Notes: generated by a model from the sequence alone, not told the origin. A stretch of 64,000 bases of DNA from Streptomycetaceae bacterium (GCA_027490815.1 JAIXXJ010000019.1:124001-188000); one strand, 5' to 3'. Shown: positions 1 to 9,437, counted from the first letter of the stretch. Program-made: numbers and translations.

Positions 1-166
1 CAATCGCGATTCCAATTCCAATTCCGATAGCCCAGGTCACAAGAAATACTGCGATAAGTGCGATCGATATCCAAGGCTTAACCTGTTTGGTTACAGCATA
101 GGCATCGCGAAATGTTTGAAAACGGGGAGTCTTGATCTTCTTTTCTTTAGCTTTTCTTTTGAGCAT
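1..166 (-). CDS. DUF4191 family membrane protein, N-terminal part
   Basis: Only the first 55 codons lie in the window; the gene runs off the left edge. The start is ATG at 166-164. The product opens with a strongly basic stretch (MLKRKAKEKK), then about 25 mixed residues, then a hydrophobic segment with repeated Gly-Ile pairs, i.e. a cytoplasmic tail followed by a membrane helix. I assign DUF4191 from this layout and from its place directly downstream of lipA and an acyltransferase, where this family occurs in other Actinobacteria. Its function is unknown. It follows plsC by 4 bp, so it is probably in the lipB-lipA-plsC operon. Confidence 0.7.
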   Translation of the reverse strand, partial: MLKRKAKEKKIKTPRFQTFRDAYAVTKQVKPWISIALIAVFLVTWAIGIGIGIAI

Positions 167-170
167 GGCT

Positions 171-869
171 CTAGTTTAGGGGAGCCGGCGCAGTTCCACC
201 AAGACGAAGTGGCGCCCAACGCTGGCCCACATGGCTATCGGGGTATTTCTGCTGAACTTCATGGAGCAAATCGAGCATAACTTTACGTAAATGAATTTGT
301 GCCTGTTCTATATCTGCCGTCGGTTTATAGAAAATTGGTTCACCAAAAGCAACGCTAATGGGGAAGTGATTTCGTTTGAAGTTGGGCTTTAGTCCCTTAG
401 TGATGACTCTCTGACTGCCCCAGACAATTGTTGGAACTATTGGAGAGCCCGACTCAACGGCAAGTCGAATCGCACCTGATTTAATCTCCTTTATTTCAAA
501 ACTAACTGAAATTGTTGCCTCTGGGAAGATGCCGATTATTTCCCCAGATTTAAGAGCATCTAGGGCTGCAGCAAAAGATGGCCCTCCATTGCTTCGATCA
601 ACATTTATATGGTGCATGCCTCGCATGAGTGGACCGGCAACTTTGTGGTTAAAGATTTCCTTTTTTGCCATAAAGCGAACGTAGCGTTTTGCTGGTAAGG
701 CAGCCGTTCCCGCAATTGCAAAGTCCAAATAACCGACGTGATTGATTGCAAGAATTGCTCCACCTTTTCGCGGTACATAATCTTGACCTTCAAAATGAAA
801 ACGTAATCCAAGATATTTCCAAAAACCTTTTATAAAAACGACAACTGGGGGATAAACCAGATCAGCCAC
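171..869 (-). CDS. plsC: 1-acyl-sn-glycerol-3-phosphate acyltransferase (PlsC/LPLAT family)
   Basis: Membrane-associated acyltransferase of about 232 residues that would acylate lysophosphatidic acid to phosphatidic acid, or a related lysophospholipid. The HX4D catalytic motif is visible as NHVGYLD (His44, Asp49 from the chosen start). A second block reads FPEAT where FPEGT is usual. The reading frame stays open upstream to 932, but that would bury 71 bp in lipA. GTG 869 overlaps the lipA stop by only 8 bp and is preceded by GGAG, so I prefer it. The position in the lipB-lipA operon is typical of Actinobacteria. The exact acyl acceptor cannot be read from sequence. Confidence 0.87.
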   Translation of the reverse strand: MADLVYPPVVVFIKGFWKYLGLRFHFEGQDYVPRKGGAILAINHVGYLDFAIAGTAALPAKRYVRFMAKKEIFNHKVAGPLMRGMHHINVDRSNGGPSFAAALDALKSGEIIGIFPEATISVSFEIKEIKSGAIRLAVESGSPIVPTIVWGSQRVITKGLKPNFKRNHFPISVAFGEPIFYKPTADIEQAQIHLRKVMLDLLHEVQQKYPDSHVGQRWAPLRLGGTAPAPLN

Positions 870-1794
870 GAAGGGCCTTTTTCTCCATTGCTTGTTTGTA
901 TAAGCGGCCCGCTCTATAACTTGAACGCACAAGTGGTCCGCTCATCACCCCAAGGAATCCAACCTCTTCTGCTTCTTGGGCAAGCTCTACGAACTCCTCA
1001 GGTTTAACCCAACGCTCTACCGGGTGATGTGTTTGAGTAGGACGTAGGTATTGCGTAATTGTTATCAGATCGCAACCTGCGTTGTGGAGATCACGCAATG
1101 CCTGTGAGATCTCTTCTCTAGTTTCCCCTAATCCTAAGATCAAGTTTGATTTAGTGATTAGGCCAAAATCTTGTGCCATGCCAATAACTTTCAAAGATTT
1201 TTCATATGTAAACGCTGGACGGATCTGCTTAAAAATACGCGGAACTGTTTCTAGGTTGTGTGCGAAAACTTCTGGACGTGTTTCAAATATTGGATTTAAT
1301 AGTTCAGGATTTGCATTGAAATCTGGCGCGAGCATCTCTACTCCCGTTCCAGGGTTTAGTTCATGAACCTTACGAATTGTCTCTGCGTATAGCCATGAAC
1401 CTTCATCCTCTAAATCATCACGGGTTACTCCAGTAATAGTTGCATAGCGCAACCCCATCGAAAGCACAGACTCTGCGACCTTGCGAGGCTCTTGCCTGTC
1501 AATTGGAAGTGGCTTTCCAGTATCGATATTGCAAAAGTCACAACGGCGCGTACAGCGGTCTCCACCAATAAGAAATGTTGCTTCTTTGTCTTCCCAACAT
1601 TCAAAAATATTTGGACAAGCAGCCTCTTGGCAGACCGTATGCAGCCCCTCGCTTTTAACTAGCGCACGAAGGCGTGTGTATTCAGGTCCCATGTTTGCTC
1701 GGGTCTTTATCCACTCAGGCTTTCGCTCAATTGGGGTCTGGGCATTTCGGGCTTCAATTCTGATCAGCTTGCGACCCTCTGGTGCCATTGTCAT
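862..1794 (-). CDS. lipA: lipoyl synthase, radical SAM
   Basis: Inserts two sulfur atoms into protein-bound octanoyl groups, completing the lipoyl cofactor of the E2 and GcvH proteins. The 310 residues have the family length. Both cluster motifs are present: the auxiliary [4Fe-4S] cysteines (Cys55, Cys60, Cys66) and the radical SAM CX3CX2C (Cys81, Cys85, Cys88, in RCTRRCDFC). The C-terminal RSS serine motif that ligates the auxiliary cluster is present in VRSSYRAG. The ATG start overlaps the lipB stop by 4 bp (ATGA), so the two are translationally coupled. Its client, the two-lipoyl-domain E2, is encoded at 7746-9422. Confidence 0.97.
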   Translation of the reverse strand: MTMAPEGRKLIRIEARNAQTPIERKPEWIKTRANMGPEYTRLRALVKSEGLHTVCQEAACPNIFECWEDKEATFLIGGDRCTRRCDFCNIDTGKPLPIDRQEPRKVAESVLSMGLRYATITGVTRDDLEDEGSWLYAETIRKVHELNPGTGVEMLAPDFNANPELLNPIFETRPEVFAHNLETVPRIFKQIRPAFTYEKSLKVIGMAQDFGLITKSNLILGLGETREEISQALRDLHNAGCDLITITQYLRPTQTHHPVERWVKPEEFVELAQEAEEVGFLGVMSGPLVRSSYRAGRLYKQAMEKKALRG

Positions 1795-2447
1795 GAGCAG
1801 ACCTTACGTAATGATTTCAACACATGAGTTTCAACAACTTCTGAAATCTCTTCGATAGTAATTTCGCGGCCTAACTCTTTTTTCAAGGAAGTTACTTGTG
1901 CATCTTGAATGCCACAGGCGACAATTTGATCATAAGCAGTTAAATCTGGATTTACATTAAGTGAAAATCCATGCATGGTCACACCCTTGGCAACCCTGAC
2001 TCCAATAGCTGCAATTTTCCGATCTCCCTGAGAGTCAACAACCCAAACCCCCGAACGTCCTTCAATGCGCAAGGCGCTAACTCCAAGATCTGAACAAACA
2101 TTAATTAATGCACTTTCAATTTCTCGCACAAAACCTACGACCTCAGTAGGTTCTAAGAGTTTTACAATGGGATAACCAACTATTTGGCCAGGGCCATGCC
2201 AAGTAATTCGCCCGCCACGATCGACTTCAATGACTTTACTTCCATCTAATGGACGCTCGAACTCTTCTGTTCGCCGTCCAGCTGTGTAAACCGAAGGATG
2301 CTCAAGAAGCAATAGAACGTTTGGGCGAGTGCCCGCTGCGACTTCGGCATGCAAGGTTCTTTGCAATTCCCAGGCCTGTTCGTAATCCATGGATGTATAA
2401 CGAGAGAGCGAAATTACTTTCTCTACATCGTTAACAAGTTGGGGCAC
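1791..2447 (-). CDS. lipB: octanoyl-[acyl carrier protein]:protein N-octanoyltransferase
   Basis: Transfers octanoate from acyl carrier protein to the lipoyl-domain lysine, the step before LipA. The 218 residues carry the family block [12 protein letters not shown] (77-88) and the catalytic Lys144 (in DRKIAAIGV) and Cys178 (in VACGIQD). It starts with GTG at 2447 and has no Shine-Dalgarno sequence; a -10 element TAAGAT ends 6 nt before the start, so the message is probably leaderless. It is the first gene of the lipB-lipA-plsC-DUF4191 unit. Confidence 0.96.
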   Translation of the reverse strand: MPQLVNDVEKVISLSRYTSMDYEQAWELQRTLHAEVAAGTRPNVLLLLEHPSVYTAGRRTEEFERPLDGSKVIEVDRGGRITWHGPGQIVGYPIVKLLEPTEVVGFVREIESALINVCSDLGVSALRIEGRSGVWVVDSQGDRKIAAIGVRVAKGVTMHGFSLNVNPDLTAYDQIVACGIQDAQVTSLKKELGREITIEEISEVVETHVLKSLRKVCS

Positions 2448-2459
2448 GCTCTAATCTTA
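2448..2459 (-). promoter_or_regulatory. leaderless promoter of lipB
   Basis: On the minus strand TAAGAT (2459-2454) is followed by 6 nt and then the GTG start of lipB. On the plus strand the same bases read TAATCT (2452-2457), so TAATCTTA could serve as a -10 element in both directions, the plus reading serving the MMPL gene with a leader of roughly 70 nt. Motif-based prediction only. Confidence 0.5.
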
Positions 2460-2531
2460 AAGGTAGGCTTGCCCCATGCCCAATCGGGCCACGCGCAGTG
2501 ACATTTGAACCCTAGAAAGGTCCTCTCAATC

Positions 2532-4679
2532 GTGAGTACTACAAAGAAAAGCCGCCGTCCACTGGTCTATGCATTAATTGTAATTTTTCTCTGGTTTGGG
2601 ACCAGCGGTGTCATGGGGCCTTTGTTTGGAAAGCTGTCCACAGTTCAAGAAAATGACAATTCAGCCTTTCTCCCAGATAGTGCTGAATCCACTCAGGCTT
2701 CAAAAATTATTGCAAAGTTCAATGATTCAGAGAACCAAAGTCTTCCTACATTAGTTCTATATCGTGGCGAGATAGATGCGGAAAAAATTTCAGGTCTAAA
2801 CATCCATCTTGCTCAACTTGGATCGAAAAATATTGGAACAAGTGATGTGCCAATTTCTGCGTATTTAAATCCTGGCGAACAAATCTTTGCCTTCCCTTCT
2901 CAAGATGGTAAAGCGCTTCTGGTTAATCTGCCCTTTAACGCAAATGTTGCCTCTGATCTGTTGCCAGATGATAAGCCGGTATTGCCTGAGCTTATTGAAA
3001 CCTTGCGTGAGGATGCCACTGAGTATGCAAGCGCCAATGATTTGCTCTCTAACGTAACTGGTATTGGCGCTATCTTGGGTGATCTATTTGGCGCCTTCGA
3101 AGGTATTGACTCATCATTGCTCTTTACAACATTAATTGTTGTTGGGCTTATTTTGATTGTTGTTTATCGATCCCCAGTGCTTTGGATTCTTCCGCTCTTT
3201 TCAGCAGTAATTGCACTCTCAACTGCGGGTGGATTGATCTACTTGCTAACAAAAAATAATGTCATTGACCTTAATGGTCAGTCTCAAGGAATTCTCTCTG
3301 TTCTCGTCCTGGGCGCGGCAACAGATTATGCATTGCTCTTGATTGCTCGTTACCGTGAAGAACTTCACCATTTTGATACACCGTTTAATGCAATGAAGGC
3401 CGCTCTCAAAGGTGTGGTTGAGCCAATTGTTGCATCTGGTGCAACAACTGCAACGGCATTGATGGTTTTACTACTAAGCGATCTATCTGGAAACAGAGGC
3501 TTAGGTCCAGTTGGCGCAATTGGAATTATCTGTTCAGTTATCACTATTTTAACTTTATTGCCGGCGTTACTTGTTGCTTTCGGTCGTTGGGTTTTCTGGC
3601 CACGTATTCCAAGACACGATGATGTTAACGCCCAGCTTGATGGTTCATGGGCAAAAGTTGGAGCGATGGTTGCAAAGCGCCCTCGCAAACTGTGGATTGG
3701 AACCTCAATCGGATTGACTATTTTGGCAGGATTTTCTACAACTTTAAATGCAAGAGGACTTTCTACTGCAGATGCATTTACACAGCGCCCAGACTCTGTT
3801 GTTGGTCTTGAATTTTTGAGTCAACATTTCCCTGGAGGTTCAGGACAACCAACAGAGGTGGTTGTTAATCAAGAACAAATCGCTTCTGCTTCAGCTGCAT
3901 TAATGAGTGTGGAGGGCGTTGCATCTGTTGAACCTTTACGCAGCGCCCCAACGATTCCTGGTCTGCCACCGGCTGAGATCAAAATTGTCGAAGGCAAAGC
4001 AATACTTAACGCAACGCTTTCGTTAAATCCCGACAGCGTAGAAGCACGTGATGTGATTCCAAAAATTCGAGATTCTGTTCACGCAATTGATCCAGGGATT
4101 TTAGTTGGAGGATCTACGGCTGTTGCTTTTGATACTGATGTTGCGGCAAATCACGATAATCGGACGATCATTCCTATTGTTCTGGTTCTGATTACGTTGA
4201 TTCTGGGACTACTTCTCCGAAGTATTCTCGCTGCTGGCCTGCTCCTTGGCACGGTTGTGTTGTCATACTTTGCAACTCTGGGCGCATGCCAATTGGTCTT
4301 TGAACATATATTTGGATTCAAAGGCGCGGATGTCTCCTTCCCACTATTTGCTTTTATCTTCTTGGTAGCACTTGGAATTGATTACAACATTTTCTTAATG
4401 ACAAGAGTTCGAGAGGAAAGCACAAAGATTGGAACCCGAGCAGGTGTCATTAAGGGATTGACTGTTACAGGCGGTGTTATCACTTCGGCGGGAATCGTTC
4501 TTGCAGCGACCTTCGGAGTTCTAGGAGTTTTGCCTCTTGTTTTCTTGGCACAGCTTGGATTTGCAGTTGCTTTTGGCGTTCTATTAGACACAATGATTGT
4601 TCGAACAATATTGGTTCCAGCACTGGTTCACGATATTGGCGGAAAAGTATGGTGGCCTTCTAAATTACAAAGTAAGTAA
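2532..4679 (+). CDS. MMPL-family (RND superfamily) membrane transporter
   Basis: Large integral membrane protein of about 715 residues with the internal duplication of MMPL/RND proteins: an N-terminal helix, a large extracytoplasmic loop, a helix bundle, then a second loop and bundle. The paired cytoplasmic helix ends DYALLLIARYREE and DYNIFLMTRVREES mark the two halves. I chose GTG 2532 because AGAAAGG lies 11 nt upstream; the frame is also open from TTG 2505. The substrate is unknown; relatives export lipids or small hydrophobic compounds. It is divergent from lipB and is followed 10 bp later by an oxidoreductase gene. This three-gene block is not part of the conserved lipB-dlaT neighbourhood of mycobacteria. 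Confidence 0.88.
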   Translation: MSTTKKSRRPLVYALIVIFLWFGTSGVMGPLFGKLSTVQENDNSAFLPDSAESTQASKIIAKFNDSENQSLPTLVLYRGEIDAEKISGLNIHLAQLGSKNIGTSDVPISAYLNPGEQIFAFPSQDGKALLVNLPFNANVASDLLPDDKPVLPELIETLREDATEYASANDLLSNVTGIGAILGDLFGAFEGIDSSLLFTTLIVVGLILIVVYRSPVLWILPLFSAVIALSTAGGLIYLLTKNNVIDLNGQSQGILSVLVLGAATDYALLLIARYREELHHFDTPFNAMKAALKGVVEPIVASGATTATALMVLLLSDLSGNRGLGPVGAIGIICSVITILTLLPALLVAFGRWVFWPRIPRHDDVNAQLDGSWAKVGAMVAKRPRKLWIGTSIGLTILAGFSTTLNARGLSTADAFTQRPDSVVGLEFLSQHFPGGSGQPTEVVVNQEQIASASAALMSVEGVASVEPLRSAPTIPGLPPAEIKIVEGKAILNATLSLNPDSVEARDVIPKIRDSVHAIDPGILVGGSTAVAFDTDVAANHDNRTIIPIVLVLITLILGLLLRSILAAGLLLGTVVLSYFATLGACQLVFEHIFGFKGADVSFPLFAFIFLVALGIDYNIFLMTRVREESTKIGTRAGVIKGLTVTGGVITSAGIVLAATFGVLGVLPLVFLAQLGFAVAFGVLLDTMIVRTILVPALVHDIGGKVWWPSKLQSK

Positions 4680-4689
4680 CCCAGAAATA

Positions 4690-5706
4690 ATGACTATTAA
4701 AGTCGGTATCGCCGGTTACGGATTGGCAGGTCGGTACTTCCATGCTCCACTACTTAAGGGCTGCGGCTTTGAAGTAGTTGGCGTGCAAACATCGAATCAA
4801 GAGAGAAGCAAGCACGCACTTGAAGACTTTCCCCATACAAAAGTCGTCGCCAATATCTCTGAACTTGTTGAACTTGATCTAGATCTTTTGGTTGTTGCCT
4901 CTGCAAACTTAGTTCACGCAGAACACGCAATAGCAGGCATCAATAAGGGCATACCAGTTGTAATTGATAAGCCTATGGGCAGAACAGCAAAAGAGGTTGC
5001 AGAGATAATTTCTGCAGCAGAGTCCAAGAATGTTCCCATAACAACTTTCTTTAATCGCCGTTGGGATAGTGACGCTCTTACAATTAAGAAAGTTTTGGAA
5101 AGTAAAGTTTTGGGTGAGATTCACCGACTTGATTCGCGTTTTGAAAGATTTCGACCAGATCTCAACTTGAACTCCTGGCGAGAGAGCATGAGCGCTGAAC
5201 AAGGGGGAGGACAGTTACTAGACCTTCAACCTCACTTAATCTCTACAGCCCTTGATTGGTTTGGTAAAGCTTCATTAGTAACGGCCACAGTTCGTTGCTT
5301 AAGAGGTGGAGCCGATGATGATTCGGTTTTGGTTCTTCATCACGAAACGGGAGTCAACGCTTATCTTTCTGCAAGTGCGGTTGTTGGTGCACCTGGTCCA
5401 CGCATTCGCATATTAGGGACCAAAGGTGCACTTGTTATCAATGATCTAGATCCTCAAGAGGCACTTCTTCGTGAAGGAAAGTTTCCAGAAAATGGAACAT
5501 GGACTTACCCAACAACTTCTGAGGCCTTTATTCATCGCGGGGACGAGATTGAAAAGATCGAATCCGTTCCCGGCAACTATGGCCATTTCTACAAGCAGGT
5601 AGAAGTTGCAATTACGAATGGTAAACCTTGGCCAGTTTCAACCTCTGATGCATTACTTGTTGCTCAGATCATTGATCAAGCACGAGAAATTGGGGCACGT
5701 GGATAA
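4690..5706 (+). CDS. Gfo/Idh/MocA family NAD(P)-dependent oxidoreductase
   Basis: A 338-residue cytoplasmic dehydrogenase with an N-terminal Rossmann fold (GIAGYGLAGRYFHAPLL, near residues 7-23) and the family's DKPMG variant of the EKP motif. The C-terminal half, with GGGQLLDLQPHLI, matches the substrate-binding domain. The family oxidises or isomerises sugars and related polyols; the substrate is not readable here. ATG 4690 is chosen because the open frame upstream (from 4597) lies wholly inside the MMPL gene. It lies 10 bp after that gene and overlaps the next gene by 8 bp. Confidence 0.87.
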   Translation: MTIKVGIAGYGLAGRYFHAPLLKGCGFEVVGVQTSNQERSKHALEDFPHTKVVANISELVELDLDLLVVASANLVHAEHAIAGINKGIPVVIDKPMGRTAKEVAEIISAAESKNVPITTFFNRRWDSDALTIKKVLESKVLGEIHRLDSRFERFRPDLNLNSWRESMSAEQGGGQLLDLQPHLISTALDWFGKASLVTATVRCLRGGADDDSVLVLHHETGVNAYLSASAVVGAPGPRIRILGTKGALVINDLDPQEALLREGKFPENGTWTYPTTSEAFIHRGDEIEKIESVPGNYGHFYKQVEVAITNGKPWPVSTSDALLVAQIIDQAREIGARG

Positions 5707-6862
5707 AGATTTTGACGTTCTGATTATTGGTGGGGGATTAGCTGGCTTAAATGCCGCGATTCATTGTCAGTCACGAGGGGCCAATGTAAAAGTTCTAGAA
5801 TCTTCAGATCGCCCTGGTGGTCGAGTATCTAGTGATGTCATTGATGGTTTTATCTGCGACCGTGGGTTTCAGTTGGTTAATGCTAATTATCCAGCTTTGA
5901 AGGAGTTACACGTAATCAATGAATTAGAGTTTCAACTTGCTCCAAAAGTTGTGGAGGTTGCACTAGATGAAACCCGACATAAAATCGGTGATCCAAGGAA
6001 TGCATTTCTGTCAGTCTTTGATGGATCTTTAGGATCGATCTCTGAAAAAATTGCACTCCTTTCATTTATTTATGGCCCGAAGTTAAAGGATAAATCATTG
6101 GCCGATGGGTTAAAGCGGTGCGGTCTTACATTTGAAAGAGTACTTCGACCCTTCTTGCAGGGAGTTTTTCTCACCGATCCCAAGCATGTGGATGCAACAT
6201 ATGGTCAATTAACACTTCGAAGTTTTGTTAGTGGCGCCATTGGGATACCTAAAAATGGAGTGGGAGAGCTTTCCTATGCATTAGCAAAACGTGTTTCAGA
6301 TATTTCCTATAACGTCCAAGTTGATCGAATTGTTGACAAGACTGTTTACACACATGATGGAGCATTTAGCGCAGACAAAATCATCGTTGCAACCGATGCT
6401 ACGACTGCAACTCAACTATTAGGGTTATCTGAAATTCCAAAGATGGTCGGATGTATTACGTGGTATCACGCCGTGACAGTCAATCCATCGGGTACTGGGC
6501 GTCTTGTTATTGATGGACAAAATAGGGGCCCAGTTATCAATTCACTGGTGATATCAGATATCTCAAAAAACTATGCTCCTGCTGGTTTTCATTTAATCTC
6601 AACAACAACTGCAGTTAACACCACAGAATCTGATGTGCGCAGACACTTGGCCCTCATGTGGTCTGTTTCAACACATGATTGGCAGTTAATTGCTAAGTAT
6701 GAGATTCCTGCTGCGCTGCCCTTGCAAAACGTTGGTCGATCCTTATCCCAAACCCACAAAATTAATGATCACCTTTACGTAGCAGGAGATCACAGAACTA
6801 TCCCGTCTCAGCAAGGCGCTCTTTTTTCTGGGCGACTTGTGAGTGATTTAATCTTTAACTAA
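5699..6862 (+). CDS. FAD-dependent oxidoreductase, amine oxidase / phytoene desaturase-like
   Basis: A 387-residue flavoprotein. The dinucleotide-binding motif is GGGLAGLNAA near the N-terminus, followed by the family's second glycine motif DRPGGRV and, at the C-terminus, LYVAGDH plus a helix that would contact FAD. It belongs to the broad amine oxidase / protoporphyrinogen oxidase / desaturase group; the substrate is unknown. GTG 5699 gives an 8-bp overlap with the upstream oxidoreductase, and the motif begins about 10 residues in, as expected. The 3' end overlaps the convergent SDR gene by 15 bp, leaving no room for a conventional terminator. Confidence 0.83.
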   Translation: MDKDFDVLIIGGGLAGLNAAIHCQSRGANVKVLESSDRPGGRVSSDVIDGFICDRGFQLVNANYPALKELHVINELEFQLAPKVVEVALDETRHKIGDPRNAFLSVFDGSLGSISEKIALLSFIYGPKLKDKSLADGLKRCGLTFERVLRPFLQGVFLTDPKHVDATYGQLTLRSFVSGAIGIPKNGVGELSYALAKRVSDISYNVQVDRIVDKTVYTHDGAFSADKIIVATDATTATQLLGLSEIPKMVGCITWYHAVTVNPSGTGRLVIDGQNRGPVINSLVISDISKNYAPAGFHLISTTTAVNTTESDVRRHLALMWSVSTHDWQLIAKYEIPAALPLQNVGRSLSQTHKINDHLYVAGDHRTIPSQQGALFSGRLVSDLIFN

Positions 6863-7744
6863 CTCGGCTAGCGCTTCAGAAATATGTGGATAGTCCCAAA
6901 CGAATCCTGCATCTTGTAGAACTTGAGGAACAACCTTTTTTGATCCAAGCACTTCAGATGAAAATCCACCTAAAGCAATTTTCAAAGCAAGTGCTGGTGC
7001 AGGAAAGAGAGCTGGACGGTGCATTGCACGTGCTAGCGCCGATGTGAATTCTTGATTAGTTACCGGATTCGGTGTGGTTATGTTTACGGGACCAGAAATT
7101 GGATTTTCTAAGGCAAACATAATTGCACGAATTTGATCATGCAAAGTAATCCAAGACCACCATTGTTTACCACTGCCTAGTTTTCCACCAAGGCCGAATC
7201 TAAATAGAGGCAGCATCTTTCCAAGTGCGCCACCAGTTGGATCTAGAACTAAACCGGTTCTAAGTTTTACTGTACGAATTTCTCCCGCTAAATCTGCTGC
7301 GCCTTCCCATTCTCGACAAACAGTTGCTAAAAAGTCATCGCCGTACCTATCAGTTTCTACAACGGCTCGATTTCCGCTTTCCCCGTACCAACCAATTGCA
7401 GAAGCTGAAATAAACACCTCAGGCTTAAGTTCTGTCGCAGCTGAGGCAATGGCGGTAGTACCCAGAAGTCTGGAGTTCAAGATCTCTGCTTTGTACTTTC
7501 TATTCCAACGCTTATCTCCAACTCCAACACCAGCTAAATGAATGATGGCATCGACACCATTTAATGGTTGTAGATCTACAAAACCTGTTAGTGGATTCCA
7601 TTGAACTTCATCGGATGAAATAGGAGAGCGGCGCACAAGACGTTGGACAGTGTGGCCCTCTGACTTTAGGTGCCCAACAAGGGCGCTACCAATCAAACCC
7701 GACGCACCTGTTACTGCAATTCGTTTTGCGTTGAACTTTGCCAT
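6848..7744 (-). CDS. TIGR01777-type NAD-dependent epimerase (SDR39U1/YfcH family)
   Basis: A 298-residue extended short-chain dehydrogenase with the N-terminal TGASGLIGSALV nucleotide-binding motif and the family block SASAIGWYG that carries the YG part of the active site. The C-terminal KVVPQVLQDAGFVWDYP is typical of this subfamily. No substrate is established. It starts one base after the E2 stop codon, so the two are co-transcribed. The same gene sits between dlaT and lipB in mycobacteria, which supports a conserved though unexplained link with lipoate metabolism. Confidence 0.88.
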   Translation of the reverse strand: MAKFNAKRIAVTGASGLIGSALVGHLKSEGHTVQRLVRRSPISSDEVQWNPLTGFVDLQPLNGVDAIIHLAGVGVGDKRWNRKYKAEILNSRLLGTTAIASAATELKPEVFISASAIGWYGESGNRAVVETDRYGDDFLATVCREWEGAADLAGEIRTVKLRTGLVLDPTGGALGKMLPLFRFGLGGKLGSGKQWWSWITLHDQIRAIMFALENPISGPVNITTPNPVTNQEFTSALARAMHRPALFPAPALALKIALGGFSSEVLGSKKVVPQVLQDAGFVWDYPHISEALAELVKD

Positions 7745-7745
7745 A

Positions 7746-9422
7746 TTAAAGACCTAGATCAGATTCGAAAGCGCCACCTTCTAGACGATCCTTTAAAGTA
7801 ACTAAGAATCGTGCTGCATCTGCGCCATCAACAACTCTATGATCATAAGAAAGGGCTAGATAGACCATTGATCTAATGGCGATACTTTCTCCGCCGTCAT
7901 CACCTTTTACAACCATTGGTCTTTTCACGACAGCGCCAAGTCCAAGTATTGCAACTTGTGGTTGACTGATGATGGGAGTGTCAAAGAGTGCTCCGCGACT
8001 TCCAGTATTTGTTAATGTGAAAGTGCCACCACCTAATTCATCAGGTGTAACTTTGTTATCGCGTGTGCGAGCTGCAAGATCGGCAATCTTTCTTGCAATT
8101 GCTCCCATGTTCAAATCACCGGCATTTGCAATCACTGGAACTAACAGGCCTCGCTCTGTGTCAACTGCGATTCCAAGATGTTCTGAGCCGTGATAAGTAA
8201 TTTGATCACCTTCAACAGATGAGTTGAGAACAGGGTGCTGCTTAAGTGCTTCACACACGGCAACAGAGAAGAATGGCAAGTAAGACAATTTCACGCCTTC
8301 GCGGGCTTCAAAACTAGCTTTAGCGCGATCACGCAATCTAGAAATCTTTGTAACATCCACTTCAACAACAGTCGTTAACTGCGCACTTACTTGTAGTGAT
8401 TCAACCATGCGCGCTGCAATCACTTTACGTAGGCGCGACATTGTTACCGTCGTTCCACGCAGAGGTGAGGCAGCAACTGTTGTCGTGCGAGGGGCAGAAG
8501 GGCTAGTTGCAACTGCATGTGAACTGGAAGCAGTTGCAACGGCTAGTGGGCGAGCTGCTTCAACGTCCTCTCGGCGAATTCGACCACCGATGCCTGTGCC
8601 CTTAACGTTGGCAAGGTTTACACCTAAATCTGAAGCGAGTTTTCGAACAAGGGGAGTTACATAAGCATCAAGAGGTTGCGCAACTGAAGGTGTAGTAATT
8701 GGTGCCACAACAGGAGCAACTACAGGTGCTGAAACTACGGGTGCTACTACTGGTGCAGGAACCGATGGAGCAACAACAGGGGCTGCAACAACTGGTGGGA
8801 CAACAGGAGCTTGTACTGGAGCTGCAACAGCTCCACCAGATACCCCAATCAAACCTAACCGTGCTCCCACAGGAACTGTTGTGTCTACAGCTACATCTAT
8901 GGCTAACAAAGTTCCAGAAACTGGTGAAGGGATTTCGGTATCTACTTTGTCAGTTGATACTTCAAGCAAAGATTCATCGGCTGCAACAGTGTCGCCAACA
9001 TTTTTTAACCAACGAGTTACCGTTCCCTCGCTGACACTTTCACCTAGTGCAGGCATTGTTATCACTGTTCCAGCAGTAGAAGCAGTAGCAGCCGGAGCAG
9101 GTGTTGAAACCGGCGCAGAAACAGGCGCTGCAACAACTGGGGCTGCAACAGGAGCAGCAGGAGTTGAAACAACAGAAGCTGCGGCGACATCAGCGATTAC
9201 CGCTAATTCGGCGCCAACTGGAACTGTCTGATCAACTTGGACAACAATTTTTTCAAGTGTTCCGGAAACGGGTGAAGGAATTTCTGTATCTACTTTGTCG
9301 GTTGAAACTTCCAAAAGTGGTTCATCAACATTGACGTGATCACCCTCGGCCTTTAACCAACGAGTTACCGTTCCTTCACTCACACTTTCACCAAGTGCCG
9401 GCATCGTTACAGAAAATGTCAT
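7746..9422 (-). CDS. sucB: 2-oxoacid dehydrogenase E2 (dihydrolipoyl acyltransferase) with two lipoyl domains
   Basis: Core E2 of pyruvate and/or 2-oxoglutarate dehydrogenase. Order: lipoyl domain 1 (3-78, Lys43 in STDKVDTE), an Ala/Pro/Val linker, lipoyl domain 2 (119-193, Lys159 in the same motif), a long Pro-Val-Ala linker, the E1/E3-binding domain (about 240-280, ending GGRIRREDV), and the acyltransferase domain ending in YDHRVVDG (His528, Asp532). At 558 residues it fits actinobacterial SucB/DlaT. AAGGGAG lies 8 nt before the ATG. It follows lpd by 15 bp, and lipA/lipB lie further along. Which E1 it serves cannot be told from this window. Confidence 0.93.
   Translation of the reverse strand: MTFSVTMPALGESVSEGTVTRWLKAEGDHVNVDEPLLEVSTDKVDTEIPSPVSGTLEKIVVQVDQTVPVGAELAVIADVAAASVVSTPAAPVAAPVVAAPVSAPVSTPAPAATASTAGTVITMPALGESVSEGTVTRWLKNVGDTVAADESLLEVSTDKVDTEIPSPVSGTLLAIDVAVDTTVPVGARLGLIGVSGGAVAAPVQAPVVPPVVAAPVVAPSVPAPVVAPVVSAPVVAPVVAPITTPSVAQPLDAYVTPLVRKLASDLGVNLANVKGTGIGGRIRREDVEAARPLAVATASSSHAVATSPSAPRTTTVAASPLRGTTVTMSRLRKVIAARMVESLQVSAQLTTVVEVDVTKISRLRDRAKASFEAREGVKLSYLPFFSVAVCEALKQHPVLNSSVEGDQITYHGSEHLGIAVDTERGLLVPVIANAGDLNMGAIARKIADLAARTRDNKVTPDELGGGTFTLTNTGSRGALFDTPIISQPQVAILGLGAVVKRPMVVKGDDGGESIAIRSMVYLALSYDHRVVDGADAARFLVTLKDRLEGGAFESDLGL
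8844..9416 (-). repeat. duplicated lipoyl-domain coding repeat
   Basis: Two copies of a roughly 225-bp lipoyl-domain segment (about 9189-9416 and 8844-9068) within the E2 gene encode nearly the same protein core, including GTVTRWLK, LLEVSTDKVDTE and PSPVSGTL. They are separated by a low-complexity Ala/Pro/Val linker. Their DNA stays very similar, so homologous exchange between copies is possible. Confidence 0.85.
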
Positions 9423-9437
9423 TGTTATCTCCCTTGG

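Noticed and set aside
4597-4689. Extended N-terminus for the Gfo/Idh oxidoreductase
   Set aside because: The extra 31 codons lie wholly within the MMPL coding sequence and precede the Rossmann motif without family similarity.
8407-9334. Several plus-strand open frames rich in Gln/Leu or Ala/Thr opposite the E2 gene
   Set aside because: They are the mirror of Ala/Pro/Val-rich repeats in the E2 linkers and lipoyl repeats; no start signal or family resemblance.
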